The notes below the pieces were generated by a model. It worked only from the letters and a program-made list of their open reading frames with translations. It had not been told where the DNA came from and made no database searches. Shown in pieces: positions 52,601 through 64,000 of a stretch of 64,000 nt of DNA. Source of the stretch: Dirofilaria immitis (lineage: Eukaryota; Nematoda; Chromadorea; Rhabditida; Onchocercidae); assembly GCA_024305405.1 (NCBI GenBank), contig JAKNDB010000075.1:620001-684000 (forward strand), read 5' to 3'. The position numbers and the translations under genes are program-made. Within the stretch, counting starts at the first letter, position 1; the number at the start of each line of letters is the position of its first letter.

Positions 52601-53641
52601 TCATATTAATTTTAAGAGAAATTCAATTATTCTTATCATTGTATTAAAATTTCTATCAATATTTTCAACTTTTTATCAAACATAGAAAAATTATTGAAAG
52701 TAATTCATAAATAAGCAAATAAAGGTGCAAAAATGATAATTCGTTATTAAATTTGATGATAATTTTTCAAACTAAATCTTCTTATCTGATATTTATAAAA
52801 TGCTTATAAGGTTTTGTTTATAATATAATGAACTTAATTTTTTTTTTTTTCAAATGCGACAATTTGCATGATAATCAAAAAATTAGAACAGCGCTAAAAG
52901 AAAGATGTCAAACTCGGAGGTGATAATTTGATAGTAGCATCATTTATAGCCTTAATAAAATATAACCACAGTATTTGATATGAAAATATTTTTGCATAAA
53001 AATTCAAATTTTTCAACAAACTTTTATTTTTTGCTCAATTATTTAAATTACTAATTGTTTTTTCTTAGAGCAGAAATTTAAGCTTTTTATTTTTTTTTTT
53101 AAATATTTTATTTTTATCAATTGATTGATTGCTTCTGTGAATTCATTTGCTTCTGTGAATTCATTTGTCTTTCTTCTGGACAGCAAACAAATTTCATTTT
53201 ATTTTCTATTTCTAAGTTCGTTTTTTTTTTTTTAACCAGCATGAAGATACATAATGGTAGAAACAATTGAATGAATTACATACCCGAAAAATGTCGCAAT
53301 AAAATTATTCATAAAAATGATTTTCAGATGCGAATTAGATAGCGATTTTTTTCTCATCGCTTTTTCTTGATTAATAAATAAATAATAAGCGAGAAAATAA
53401 GTGAAAAGAAAAAGTGGAAATAGTTTTGTGACGAAGATATTTTTTCATATTTAAATAAGCGAAATTAGTAATTATAATACAAAATTGAAAAAAAAGTGAT
53501 ATGATAAAATTGGCATATCATTATATCATTTTTAATCAATTACATATTGAAATTTTCTTATTTCGTTTATTTTCTTCTTAAATTTTGATAATATATTTTG
53601 AATTCTATATTTACATTAAGCAATAAATTTCATTAGCATAA

Positions 53642-53647
53642 TTTATT
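53642..53647 (-). terminator. Possible polyadenylation signal of the GPCR gene
   Basis: AATAAA on the minus strand nine bases after the stop codon. This is close to the stop but within what compact nematode 3' UTRs allow; a later signal may be used instead. Confidence 0.3.
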
Positions 53648-53655
53648 AATATTAT

Positions 53656-54129
53656 TTATAAGTAAGTATTATTATTATCATTCATTTCATCGGAACATTT
53701 AACGACAGTCATAAGTTCTTTTCGTTGTGATAGCGTAATACGATGTGCCATTGTTAATGTCCTAGGACCAATACCATTGATATTTTCACTAAGTTTTGGG
53801 CAGCATGAACCAAATGTTAACAAAAATTCACGCCTAAAAATTTGTGAAATTTAAAATTGAAATTTTGAAAAAATAAAAATTTTTTTTTTAAATTAAAATA
53901 TTTTGAATTTACCTGAACACATTACTCATTAAGGCACATAATATGAAATTGAAGCTGCTATTTATCAATGATAGCACATCAATAAAATCACCAAGATATT
54001 GCATTGCATATCGTATACCCGGTTTCAAACCTTTAAAAAGAATATGAATAAATTGCAAGAATTGATAGTAACAATAATAATAATAATAATAATGATAACA
54101 ATAATAGTAATAACAACAAATGATAGTAA

Positions 54130-54195
<66 letters not shown>

Positions 54196-56588
54196 TTAAA
54201 TAATTAGTTAAATATCTTTCAATGTTTAAGCATAAATATTGTTGATATTTTGATATAATTTACCTGTTATAATTAATAAAAATTTAGGTGTTATAAAAGG
54301 TAATAAGCTTATTTACCTATAGCAAAAACAAGAATTCCTTGCGGTAATTCTGTAACCAAGAAGACAGCAACAATAGCTGTTAACATAGTTGTAGTACGTT
54401 CAGCTTGAGATTTCACACCTAATTGACCACGACATAAACGTACACGTCGTTCACGTGCTTCAATTAACATACGTACCAATAATGTCATAAATATTGTTAA
54501 CATCAAGCATGGTATCATTTTTAAAACTAAACCTGAAATATATATTTTCATTTAATTCTCTATACCAAATTTCTCTTCTAATATAGCATTAATGTTAAAT
54601 GATAGCAATTATCGATTATAATTAATTTTCTTTATTCTCGAAAATTCTCGACATTGAACAAATTTATTTATAATTTTTGGGGAAAAAAGAAAAAGGAAAA
54701 AATTAAATTATTTTTTTTATTTACTATCAATCTTTCTTTCTGTTTTTTCTTTGTTTTTTTTCTCTACAAATTTCATTAAATCAAATTTCAAAAATAAATT
54801 TGTTCAATGTCGAGAATTTCCACGAATAAATTTAATTTAGGATGAAAAGAAGATAAATAAGTTTTTTCAATTATTGAAAAACAAGTTTATAGGTTTGTTT
54901 TTTTTTTAAATGTACATTATCGAGTGATAATGTACATTTAACCGCAAAATAATTTAATATAATATTTATTTCATCGACTATTTGTAATCGAACTTTTTAT
55001 TTTATACAATTGAATTTGCTTCTATTTCAATGCAATTAATGATTGATCTATGAAAAAATTAATTAAAATTGAAAATATAGAAATAATCAATAAGCTATAT
55101 AAATATATCAAATTAAGCTGTTCGATAGAGTGATCGCTTTTTTTTTTCTTTTCAAATTTTAAAATAACAAAACTAACCAGCAGCCCAAAATTAAACCTTT
55201 CCCAACGGCAAGTCCACCATGATGGCTGAGCAATATTATAGGCATGAACTTTAGGATTATCCGCATAATGATGAGCATATGCTGATTGATTTGTCGTACA
55301 GTGCATTGGTACATTTAGATAACCACTATCACGAATCTAAAAAAATCAAAATTGGGATGAACGAATTGCATAGCGTCATATGCTAAACAATTATTGAATG
55401 GAATTCAATGATGATTGATATATTATTATTTGTAAAGTTTGTCGAGAATGTTTATCAAGTAATAAGTAAGTGCGGTTTTCATCTTTTATCTCATAATTCA
55501 TCATTAGCATCTACTATAGTAATAAATATCAATGAAAATAATTTGATTGAAACGATGCTCATATATAGTCATATATTATAATCTCTCAATTATAATCATT
55601 ATTATCATATATCATGATTAATCATATAATTTACCTGATATCTTAACATATTTGGCAAAGAACCAAGAAGTGAAATAATGATAGCAGCAATAATTGCAAT
55701 AAATGCGGCCTTGAATGTATTAACAATTGGTATTTTTGATGTTGATGTTGCACTTCGTTTAAGTACCAAATATCGTAAAACGGCCATATTAACAGTTAGC
55801 CAAAGTGATGATGAATGTACAAAAACGGAAAGAATTGCATAAAAATAGGTAAATACTATCCAGAAATAGGTGAAATACCATGGATGACATATTTCAACCT
55901 GAAATAAGAGCATTTTATTAATTTTCATTTTCTTAAAATTTTCTTTTTATCATTTTCATATTTGATCTATTTGATAATAGCTATCATTCATTTTCTAAAA
56001 CTTTTTAAAATCTTTGAAATATTATAATATAAAATTCTTAGTTAGCTAGCTGATTTAGCATATAATTAATTTTTTAAATTTAATAAATATACTCTTTTTT
56101 GAAGCGTAGAATTTTAAGTTAAGTTGCTAAATGGAATTATTTGTAAAATAATCACTGAATGTTGTCAATTTGAAGTTTTTAATACTAATCAGAAAGTGAT
56201 TTAAAATATTTGAAATTAAAATTTTGCCTTAGATTAATTATCAATATGTTGCCTAATGAGATAAGAATAGTATAAGATTGTTAAAAATTTTCAAAAACTT
56301 TATCAATTGATTGAAAATTTTTTTTTGTAAAAAATTTTTATCATTTTTATAAGTTTTTTTTTCTGTTTAAATTGATTGAATTTAAAAAGAATAAAATAGA
56401 AAAGAAGGAAAAAAGAATTAATTAAAATTTTCAAAAATTTATTTTAAATAATATCGAAATGATATGCCTTTTTTTTTTTTTTAATTAATTTATTTGAGAC
56501 ATCGAAAATTTTCAACATTTTTTTTTCATTTCTTCTTCTGTTGCTCATCGAAATGAATACAAATTAGTAGAATTAATGAGTTTTTCGT

Positions 56589-56636
<48 letters not shown>

Positions 56637-57667
56637 AAATCTATATATATATATAGATGCTTTCACTTTTTTTTAATTTTTCATTTTATTAATTCTGCAA
56701 AAGATTCTGAGAGAGATAAGGCAAAAGAAAAAAAAACATTTGTCTGTTTCTAGGCTAAATAAGTTTGCATTAGTTAAAGAAATTATCAGGCTTTTTTTTT
56801 TTTAACTTTTATTTCTTAATATTATATTTTTTTGCTTAATTTTAGATATATCCAATTTTTGTTATAAATTATTTAAACATTTGAATGATTCAATTTAAAA
56901 ATTATATTAATCAAAGTAATCAATCAATAAATTATATTAATCAAATTAATCAATCAATAAATTATATTAATCAAATTAATCAATCAATAAATTATATTAA
57001 TCAGATTAATCAATCAATAAATTATATTAATCAAATTAATCAATCAATAAATTATATTAATCAAAATAATTAATTAATTAATTTTCATAGTGATTTTTTG
57101 GAAAAAAAAATAATGAATACAAAATGATTTTCTTATTGATATTTGTTGAAATGATCAAAAGGAAAAAAAATGGCTTTTTTTTTTTGGAATTTCATATAAA
57201 TAAGATTTAGAAAAAGTTTTTGCTTACAAATACTAAATCAATTAGGAAATAATTGGAAATTAATGAATTCTAATTCAATTAATTAATCAAATTAATTATT
57301 AAAAAGTTTCAATCAATAAATTATATCTATTATCTATGATAATATTATATTTAAAACTGAAATAACTTTTATTTAATCCTATAATTCATTTAACTTTTAA
57401 CATTTATTTAATTCTTTCTACATTTAAATATATTTTTTAATTAATTAAATTTTAATAAATTACCTGTTTGAAAATGAAATATGAAGCCATCAATGTCATA
57501 TCACATAATGCAATTGCAATCAGGAAAGTATTGAAATGATTCTTGCGCATCGCTGGCCTCAATAATACTACGACAATTGCAAGATTTGCAAATACACCGG
57601 TGATACATAGGAAATGATAAAGGAATATATGAATTGGTAAATAAGCGCTTGCCAATGGATTAAGCAG
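53656..57667 (-). CDS. Neuropeptide GPCR, DMSR / myosuppressin (FMRFamide) receptor type; 5' exon not found
   Basis: Seven-transmembrane receptor for a FMRFamide-like peptide, plasma membrane of neurons or muscle. Exons on the minus strand: 57667-57464 (TM1-2), 55898-55635 (TM3-4), 55336-55178 (extracellular loop 2), 54532-54317 (TM5, loop 3, TM6), 54030-53913 (TM7), 53833-53656 (tail and TAA). Together they code about 379 residues. Family signs: SSLWLTVNMAVLRYL after TM3; LKMIPCLMLTIFM in TM5; a basic third loop (EARERRVRLCRG); QAERTTTMLTAIVAVF; TELPQGILVFAIG in TM6; INSSFNFILCALMS in TM7. These match the DMSR/sex-peptide-receptor group rather than rhodopsin or srw receptors. The tail contains a CC pair (FGSCCPKL), a possible palmitoylation site. 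All joins agree in phase except extracellular loop 2 to TM5, which lacks one base. The first exon with start codon is missing; the TM1 exon begins at an acceptor (CATTTAG). An AATAAA lies at 53642-53647. Confidence 0.88.
54065..54196. repeat. AAT microsatellite in the TM6-TM7 intron of the GPCR gene
   Basis: Long, nearly pure AAT triplet run (54130-54193) preceded by interrupted AAT/AAC/AGT triplets. It lies wholly in the intron 54031-54316. Confidence 0.9.
54908..54939. repeat. Perfect 14-bp inverted repeat with 4-base loop
   Basis: aaatgtacattatc, loop gagt, then gataatgtacattt. It lies in the intron between the loop-2 and TM5 exons of the GPCR gene. It would fold into a stable hairpin in the pre-mRNA or form a cruciform. 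Confidence 0.85.
56592..56630. repeat. TC dinucleotide microsatellite in GPCR intron
   Basis: About 18 TC dinucleotides in the long intron between the TM2 and TM3 exons (55899-57463), followed by a short TA palindrome tctatatatatataga. Confidence 0.85.
56897..57072. repeat. 30-bp intronic array, six copies
   Basis: Unit aattatattaatcaaattaa plus tcaatcaata, nearly identical in all copies, in the long GPCR intron. Being a multiple of three it leaves an open plus-strand frame of repeated NYINQINQSI, which is a by-product of the repeat. Confidence 0.9.
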
Positions 57668-59950
57668 CTAAATGATAAATTTTAAGAAAATAAAAATAAA
57701 ATTTAAAGAAGCTGAAAAAGTTTGAAAAAAATTTTCAAAAAATTTATATCAAAAAGAACAAAGAAAAATTTTTACTTTAATCAATGAATAATCAATTAAT
57801 CAAAGATAAATTCAATCAATCATAAAAAGTAAATTTAATAAAATTCAAATCGTTCGTTTCAAAAAAATTTTTTTTTTCATTTCATCAGTTTTCCTTTCTT
57901 TATAGTTTATTTTTTATATTCGAAGCATTATCATCATCATCATCATCATCATCATCATAGATGAAATATTGATTTTTTTTTTTTTGAATATAAAATTAAT
58001 TTGTAAATTAAAAGGAATAAATGAATAATTAAGGATAAATTCGTCCCGATGAAATATTTATTTACTTTTCTTCTTCGCCTCTTTTCTTTTTTTTCATTTA
58101 ATTAATTATGTGTAGTAAGCATGTTAGTTGTAAACATGCTAGTTTACTGTTAGTAATTTAATTTAATTCAAATGTCACAACAAATTTTTAACGAGTACAT
58201 CTGACTAAATTCTATCATTGTGGCCTAGGCCCTAGGCATATTGAAATGTCAACAAAATGTCCAATAACTGAAGTGCCAATAATCTAAATTACCTATCGGA
58301 TATAGTGAGGCCATTTTTTTTTTTTTTTTCAATTTTTCCTTCTCCAACTGTAATAATGCAAGTATTGTTTATTTGATGCAAAAAAAAAAAAGAAAAAACG
58401 AAAAAGATTAAAAACCATGCCAAAAGAGTAAACAAACATTTCATAATAGTAAACAATTATTGAATATTTCATACATTGTATTTACAAAAAATTTTTCTTT
58501 TCTTTTTTCTTTTTTCAACCATAAGATATTTGTCGGTATTAAATTTCTAAAAAAAAAAAAAAAAAAAATCTTTCATTCATTTTCTTGCTGCTAAAAATTA
58601 TTAGCCTATAAGGATAAAATTTTAATTAATATATTTGGCCAAATTTGAATAATTAATTTCAGATGTCTATTTATAGGCAAAAAACTTTTTATGAACTTTA
58701 AGAATTGATTAGTTTCTTCAAGAATAGAAAGAAATAAATGTAAAAAAATTCATATCCTATTCATTTTAACAAATATTTTCTTTTTTTTTTTCCTCGTTGA
58801 ATTTTCATTTCCGGTCCAGGCTTATTTGGTCAATTTTTTTTTCTACCTTTTTATTCCTACCTGTCTTTTCAATTGCAATTTATTAACTGCTAGAATATAC
58901 TTTGTCAAATATTTCATATTCAAATAAAGTAATAAAGTTTTTTCATATATTTCTGTTTGAAATATATGCATACAATATGTTGAATTAATTTTCATACATA
59001 TAATAATTCTTTTTTAATTTTAAAAATAAGTTGAATAAAAAGAAAAAAAACTTGGATTATTTTCAAGTTTAATACTTGCAATGATATATTTAAAAGATTT
59101 TTTAATTATCCGTTAATATTAAATTATAAAAAAAAAAAAATGCAAAAATTATCATTATCAAACGAATATTTCATTCAAATAATCTCAACAAATAATCAAT
59201 GTTAAATTAAATTATTACCAATAAATAAATAAGTAATCAATTAATTGATTAAACTATTATTGGATTTTTTTTTAATTTTAATTTTATCAAAAATAATTTA
59301 AAATTTAATTTCAAAAAAAAGAATTTTTTAATTCTTTTAAAATTTTTACGCTTATTTGTTAGGATTTTTTAATGATTTCATAGAAATTTATTAAATTTTT
59401 TTTAGTTTTTTCGTTTTTTTTTTTATTTTCAAATTATCCATTTCAAGCAAATAATTTCTTTCTCGTTTTTTTTTTTTTTTAGTAGTAGTAGATTCATTCA
59501 TATTGAACTTTTATTTGCGTGATAAAAAATGATTAGTATAGATAGGTGGAATTTTTTTTTTTGCTCAAAATAGATTGATAAATAGACTGATAGATAGATT
59601 GATAAATTGATAAATAGATGGATAGATATATTTATATGCGTAAATTGAAAGAAAGAAAAATGAAAAATTTTTTGCATATTTTTAGTTTTTTTATTATGAA
59701 ATAACGAAATTTTTAATTAAATTTCTAAAATTCCTAGTAAATTTAACAAAAATTAAATTACTAAGCATGCAATTGAAAAATGTCATTTATTAAAATATAA
59801 ATTTCTCGGCAAGCATTTATCAAAAATGATAAATGATATTTGAATATCAATTAAGCAGGAAATTTTAAGCCTTTTTAATTTCATCACTGAAACTTAATTT
59901 CGTACAAATAGATTGTATACAATTTCAATTCATCAAATGTGCAAAATAAT

Positions 59951-60530
59951 AACATTTTAATCGGAATATATTTGAATTTTAATATTTAATTAATAAAAAT
60001 AATCGGAATATATTTGAATTTTAGTATTTAATTAATAAAAATAATCGAAATATATTTGAATTTTAATATTTAATTAATAAAATAATCGGAATATATTTGA
60101 ATTTTAATATTTAATTAATAAAAATAATCGGAATATATTTGAATTTTAATATTTAATTAATAAAAATAATCGGAATATATTTGAATTTTAATATTTAATT
60201 AATAAAAATAATCGGAATATATTTGAATTTTAATATTTAATTAATAAAAATAATCGGAATATATTTGAATTTTAATATTTAATTAATAAAAATAATCGGA
60301 ATATATTTGAATTTTAATATTTAATTAATAAAAATAATCGGAATATATTTGAATTTTAATATTTAATTAATAAAAATAATCGGAATATATTTGAATTTTA
60401 ATATTTAATTAATAAAAATAATCGGAATATATTTAAATTTTAATATTTAATTAATAAAAATAATCGGAATATATTTGAATTTTAATATTTAATTAATAAA
60501 AATAATCGGAATATATTTGAATTTTAATAA
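59951..60530. repeat. 42-bp minisatellite, 14 copies
   Basis: Head-to-tail copies of a unit containing ataatcggaatatatttgaa and ttttaatatttaattaat. One copy is 41 bp because it lacks one A; the others differ by at most one base. Such high similarity points to recent expansion or active homogenisation. Confidence 0.95.
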
Positions 60531-62344
60531 AAATTATCTATTAAGAAAAAAATGTAATTTGTATTATTGCATATATTCAATATATAATTGAAATATTTCA
60601 GTATTGCAATCAAAATCAATGTGTTGGCTTATTTTTTTCTTTGTTTAAAAAAATTAGTATTTATATTTGAATTGGAATTTATATATTATATAAAATTAGT
60701 TATAATATATTATTCTAATAAAATGCTTTCTCATCGATGCTATTTCTTATATTGTGGAAAAAAGAAATGAATTCTTTTTTCATAGCAATGAAGAAAAAAG
60801 AAAATCAAAAATTTAATTATCATAATTCTCGAGTTCATTAATTATCGTTTCTTTTTCATTTTCATATTTAATTTTTGATTTTTTTTTAATTTAAACTATT
60901 TGTAATTTTTGATTATAAATTAGAATGAATTTAAATATTCAAATTTTGAAACAAAAAAATAAATGATATTTGTGGTTTGAAAAAAAAATTAACAGTTATT
61001 ATTTTCGAAACAAATATAAAAAGTTTAAAGTCTGGATGAATGGAAATATGATAAGTAATTACGGAAAATGATAATTCATATTTCTAAAAATACTTCAGGA
61101 AATTTTGAAATGCGTCAGGCGTTAATTTCAACAAGCTCTAATTTCGATATTACACAAATGATCAAAGAATTTTTGATAATCAATACTTTTGTTATCAATT
61201 TCATCATATCGGTATTTTTCAAAATATATTGATTAAAGAAATGAGAACATTATGATAATATGATATTAATTTCCTTGATATATCATCAATAATTAAACCG
61301 TTCCAACTTTGCTGTTTAATCAATCAATTTATCACTTCATCAATTGTTTATCAATGCTTCATGAAAATATTTCATATAATATTTACGTTTAAAAATTAAA
61401 TCAATTTATTGTTTTGTCGTTAGCATTAGTAGCTAAAATATTTATTAAATCTACTTAATTAATCACGATGAAATCACAAATTAATTAAGCTATCAATCAC
61501 TTTACCTTCATTATTATCGATGATTAAGTGATAACTTAGATTAAATTATAAACACCAATGAATAACATCATCATTTATTTATATAAATTAATTCTTATCA
61601 TATCATTATTATTATTATTATTGTTATCATTTCATTGATTAATATTATTTATTATTAACTAATCGATAATAAAATCATTTTTGCAGGCTTTTTTTATTCT
61701 CGAAAAATCAAAACTACTAATTATTTTACTATTCAATCATTTAGAATTTATAAATAATTTTTCTATTTCAATCTCATAATTTAGCTTTGTTTATTTCATA
61801 ATTTATCGTAGTAAAAGTAAAGTATAGCATGCATTAATAACTAAGGTAATTTAATAGTTGTTATGCTATTCATATTGCATGTTGAATTTAAATTAATTTT
61901 AATTTAACGCTGATAATTCGCTGATAATTTCCTTCTTTCTTTTTTTTTTTAGAATAAAGCAAAAATACCTTTAACAATTGTTAAGTTTAAAAAAGCTCGA
62001 ATTATTAAAAGCATTGATAAAAGTTGATAAAATTCGAATTTCAATGAAATAATTATTTCATAAACAATCATTGAAATGATTGATTTTAAATACCGAAAAT
62101 TACTATCAATGATAATTTCGCTTGTATAATTATGATATCCTCGAAAATAATTTAATAATTATTAATAGTGGAAAAAAATTAACGAAATGATATTATCAAA
62201 AATGATTTATGATTTTGATAAAATAAAAAAAAATCGTACGAAAGTTTTTCAGCAAAAATATCAAAGTAAAAATTTTGTGCAATTTTAAATTATCATTTGA
62301 CTAAAAATTTGAGAAAATTGGAAAATATTTGCGATAATTTGGAA

Positions 62345-62450
62345 ATTCTTCGAGAATTGTTTTTATTAATTCAAATTGTTCGTCGAGAATTGTTTTTATT
62401 AATTCAAATTGTTCTTCGAGAATTGTTTTTATTAATTCGGATTATTCCTT
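62345..62450. repeat. 33-bp repeat, three copies
   Basis: Unit ttcgagaattgtttttatta followed by attcaaattgttc. The plus-strand frame through it gives repeated RELFLLIQIV, again because the unit is a multiple of three. Confidence 0.85.
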
Positions 62451-63684
62451 TCCTAACTTTGTTGTTTATTTTAGAAAATTATAAAATTAATGAATAAAAA
62501 TTTCCCTTTAATTATCAATTATTATAAATTATTATTATTATGATTAAAATTCGTCGTAAATATGAATTATCAATTATCAATTATCATGATTTAAATCGTT
62601 GTAATTTATTATGAATTAATTCATTTCAATTGAATTTGCAATATAGTTGAAGTAAAAATTACTTGTTTTACCCAACAAATTTTATTCCAACTTTAAATTA
62701 TTTTTGTCAGAAATATTTTAATATATTATTCTCTCTAAAAATTATATCAGTAAAATGTTAACACTCCCTTTCTGCAACTTATCATATCGCTCCTATGACT
62801 CATTAATCTCGTAAATTTTTAATTTCCATTCGAGAATTTGCACAAACACTGTTCAATCCAATTCAACAACTATAAAAAAGAGTTGTTTGATGAAAAATAA
62901 ACTTAAAAAGTTTAAAAATCTTAATAAGATATGAGCAAGAAAAGAGAGAGAAAAAAAGGCTCAGGAAAAGAAGTTAGCCATGTCAATCATTAATTTCATT
63001 ATTTGTCCCTCTAACTTGCCATTTGATTCTCGTCTCGGCAAAAACAAATTCACTGTATCATCAATCGGTGATGTCAAAAAAAAAAAAAAAAAAATTGTAA
63101 ACAAAAGTATCGACAGATATGTTTTGAATATTTAATTGTTCTAAAATATGCTATTCAATATTTAATCTATTTAAAAAAGAGACGCAAAGATTGTATATCA
63201 TTACATTGCATGATAAGTTGAACAATCAAAATGATAAAATAAAAAGGTTCAAAGGTGAAAATGATTAATTAGGGTTCAAAGGTGAAAAAAAAATGAAAAA
63301 ATCGCTAAATTATCTGCATATATTATTTAATAATGAAAATAACAAATTTTAGAAATAAAATGAAGCAAGAAAAAAAAACAAAGATTATAATAATTAAATT
63401 AAAATAAACAAAGATGAATCATCATTTTAAAGAAAAATTCATTGACTTTAATCAAGAAGGCAATATAGATGATTTATCTTGTTTATTCAAATTTATTTTG
63501 GTTTTAGTTCATTAGCTAGACAAAAAAAAGCTTCAAATTAGTCCTGAGCTTTTCCTTCTTTTTTTTTATTTACATGAAAAATTTCTAAATTTCGAATAAA
63601 TTTAATTAACCAATTTCTCCCATCAATCATAGCTTATTTTATTTTTTATTTGCATAATATATTCATTTGCAAAAATTTGAAATA

Positions 63685-63968
63685 TCAAATTCAAAATTTT
63701 TCATTCAATTCCTTTTATTTTGAAATATAAAATTCAAAATTTTTTATTCAATTCCTTTTATTCTGGAATATCAAATTCAAATTTTTTATTCAATTCCTTT
63801 TATTTTGAAATGCCAAATTCAAATTTTTATTCAATTCCTTTTATTCTGAGATATAAATTCAAAATTTTTTATTCAATTCCTTTTATTTTGAAATGCCAAA
63901 TTCAAATTTTTATTCAATTCCTTTTATTCTGAGATATAAATTCAAAATTTTTATTCAATTCCTTTTAT
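63685..63968. repeat. Tandem repeat of about 40-43 bp, six to seven copies
   Basis: Unit caaattcaaaattttttatt followed by caattccttttattttgaaat. Copies alternate between two subtypes (tctgagatat and ttttgaaatgcc), suggesting expansion as a dimer. It runs almost to the end of the window. Confidence 0.9.
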
Positions 63969-64000
63969 TGTAACAAATTTATTTCGAATATAATTTTTCA

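Larger units (their letters stand above)
42346..53655. other. Gene-poor AT-rich DNA
   Basis: About 11 kb without a firm gene. It contains CT/TCTTCC-rich tracts (43472-43500, 44960-45040), AG microsatellite (44585-44612) and long A/T runs. The only patch of unusual composition is 49443-49680, reported separately. Open frames elsewhere are short, AT-driven and lack motifs. Confidence 0.6.
57668..64000. other. Flank upstream of the GPCR gene; repeats, no firm gene
   Basis: The missing first exon of the GPCR gene should lie somewhere here on the minus strand, but no exon with start codon, signal for phase 0 donor and plausible N-terminus could be fixed. The stretch holds a CAT run (57928-57958), an 8-bp inverted repeat (58118-58140), long A/T tracts and three minisatellites listed separately. 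Confidence 0.5.

Noticed and set aside
58293..58314. Candidate first exon of the GPCR (ATGGCCTCACTATATCCG, donor GTAATT)
   Set aside because: It ends in phase 1, but the TM1 exon requires phase 0 (phase 1 gives a stop at once), so it was not joined.
59951..60530. CRISPR array
   Set aside because: Copies are contiguous with no unique spacers, and the genome is eukaryotic; it is a minisatellite. The same holds for the other arrays.

Overview
The window reads as nuclear DNA of an AT-rich nematode. The four genes found have nematode-style short exons, introns running from GT to TTTTCAG/TTTTTAG-like acceptors, a probable spliced-leader acceptor directly before one start codon, and a gene content of a POU-III factor, an UNC-95-like LIM protein, a secreted protein with a KRQ processing site and a DMSR-type neuropeptide receptor. 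The species cannot be named from the sequence. The DNA is very AT-rich, gene-poor and full of short tandem arrays and microsatellites. No rRNA, tRNA, CRISPR array or intact transposon was seen.

Layout. 1-13960: no gene supported, only AT-rich DNA with arrays. 13961-15237 (minus): single-exon POU class III homeobox gene (ceh-6 type) with a GC-richer upstream flank reaching about 16.3 kb. 16.3-35.1 kb: repeats, no gene. 35145-37032 (plus): three-exon gene for a small secreted Cys/Gly/Tyr-rich protein. 38193-42331 (minus): about nine-exon gene for a coiled-coil protein with one C-terminal LIM domain, most like unc-95. 42.3-53.6 kb: no firm gene; one isolated GC-richer patch at 49.44-49.68 kb. 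53656-57667 (minus): six recognisable exons of a peptide GPCR of the myosuppressin/FMRFamide (DMSR) type; its N-terminal exon was not found. 57.7-64 kb: repeats, including a 14-copy array of 42 bp.

The genes do not form a pathway or operon. They are a neuronal/excretory/epidermal-type transcription factor, a cuticle- or eggshell-like secreted protein, a muscle attachment protein and a neuropeptide receptor, spaced kilobases apart on both strands.

The most notable observation is that all four genes carry one-nucleotide reading-frame inconsistencies. Several sit exactly in short A runs: the POU linker, the signal-peptide exon and two exons of the LIM gene. The GPCR break is at a splice junction. 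Uncorrected homopolymer errors in a long-read assembly are the simplest explanation. Slippage at A runs is the interesting alternative and can be tested with cDNA.
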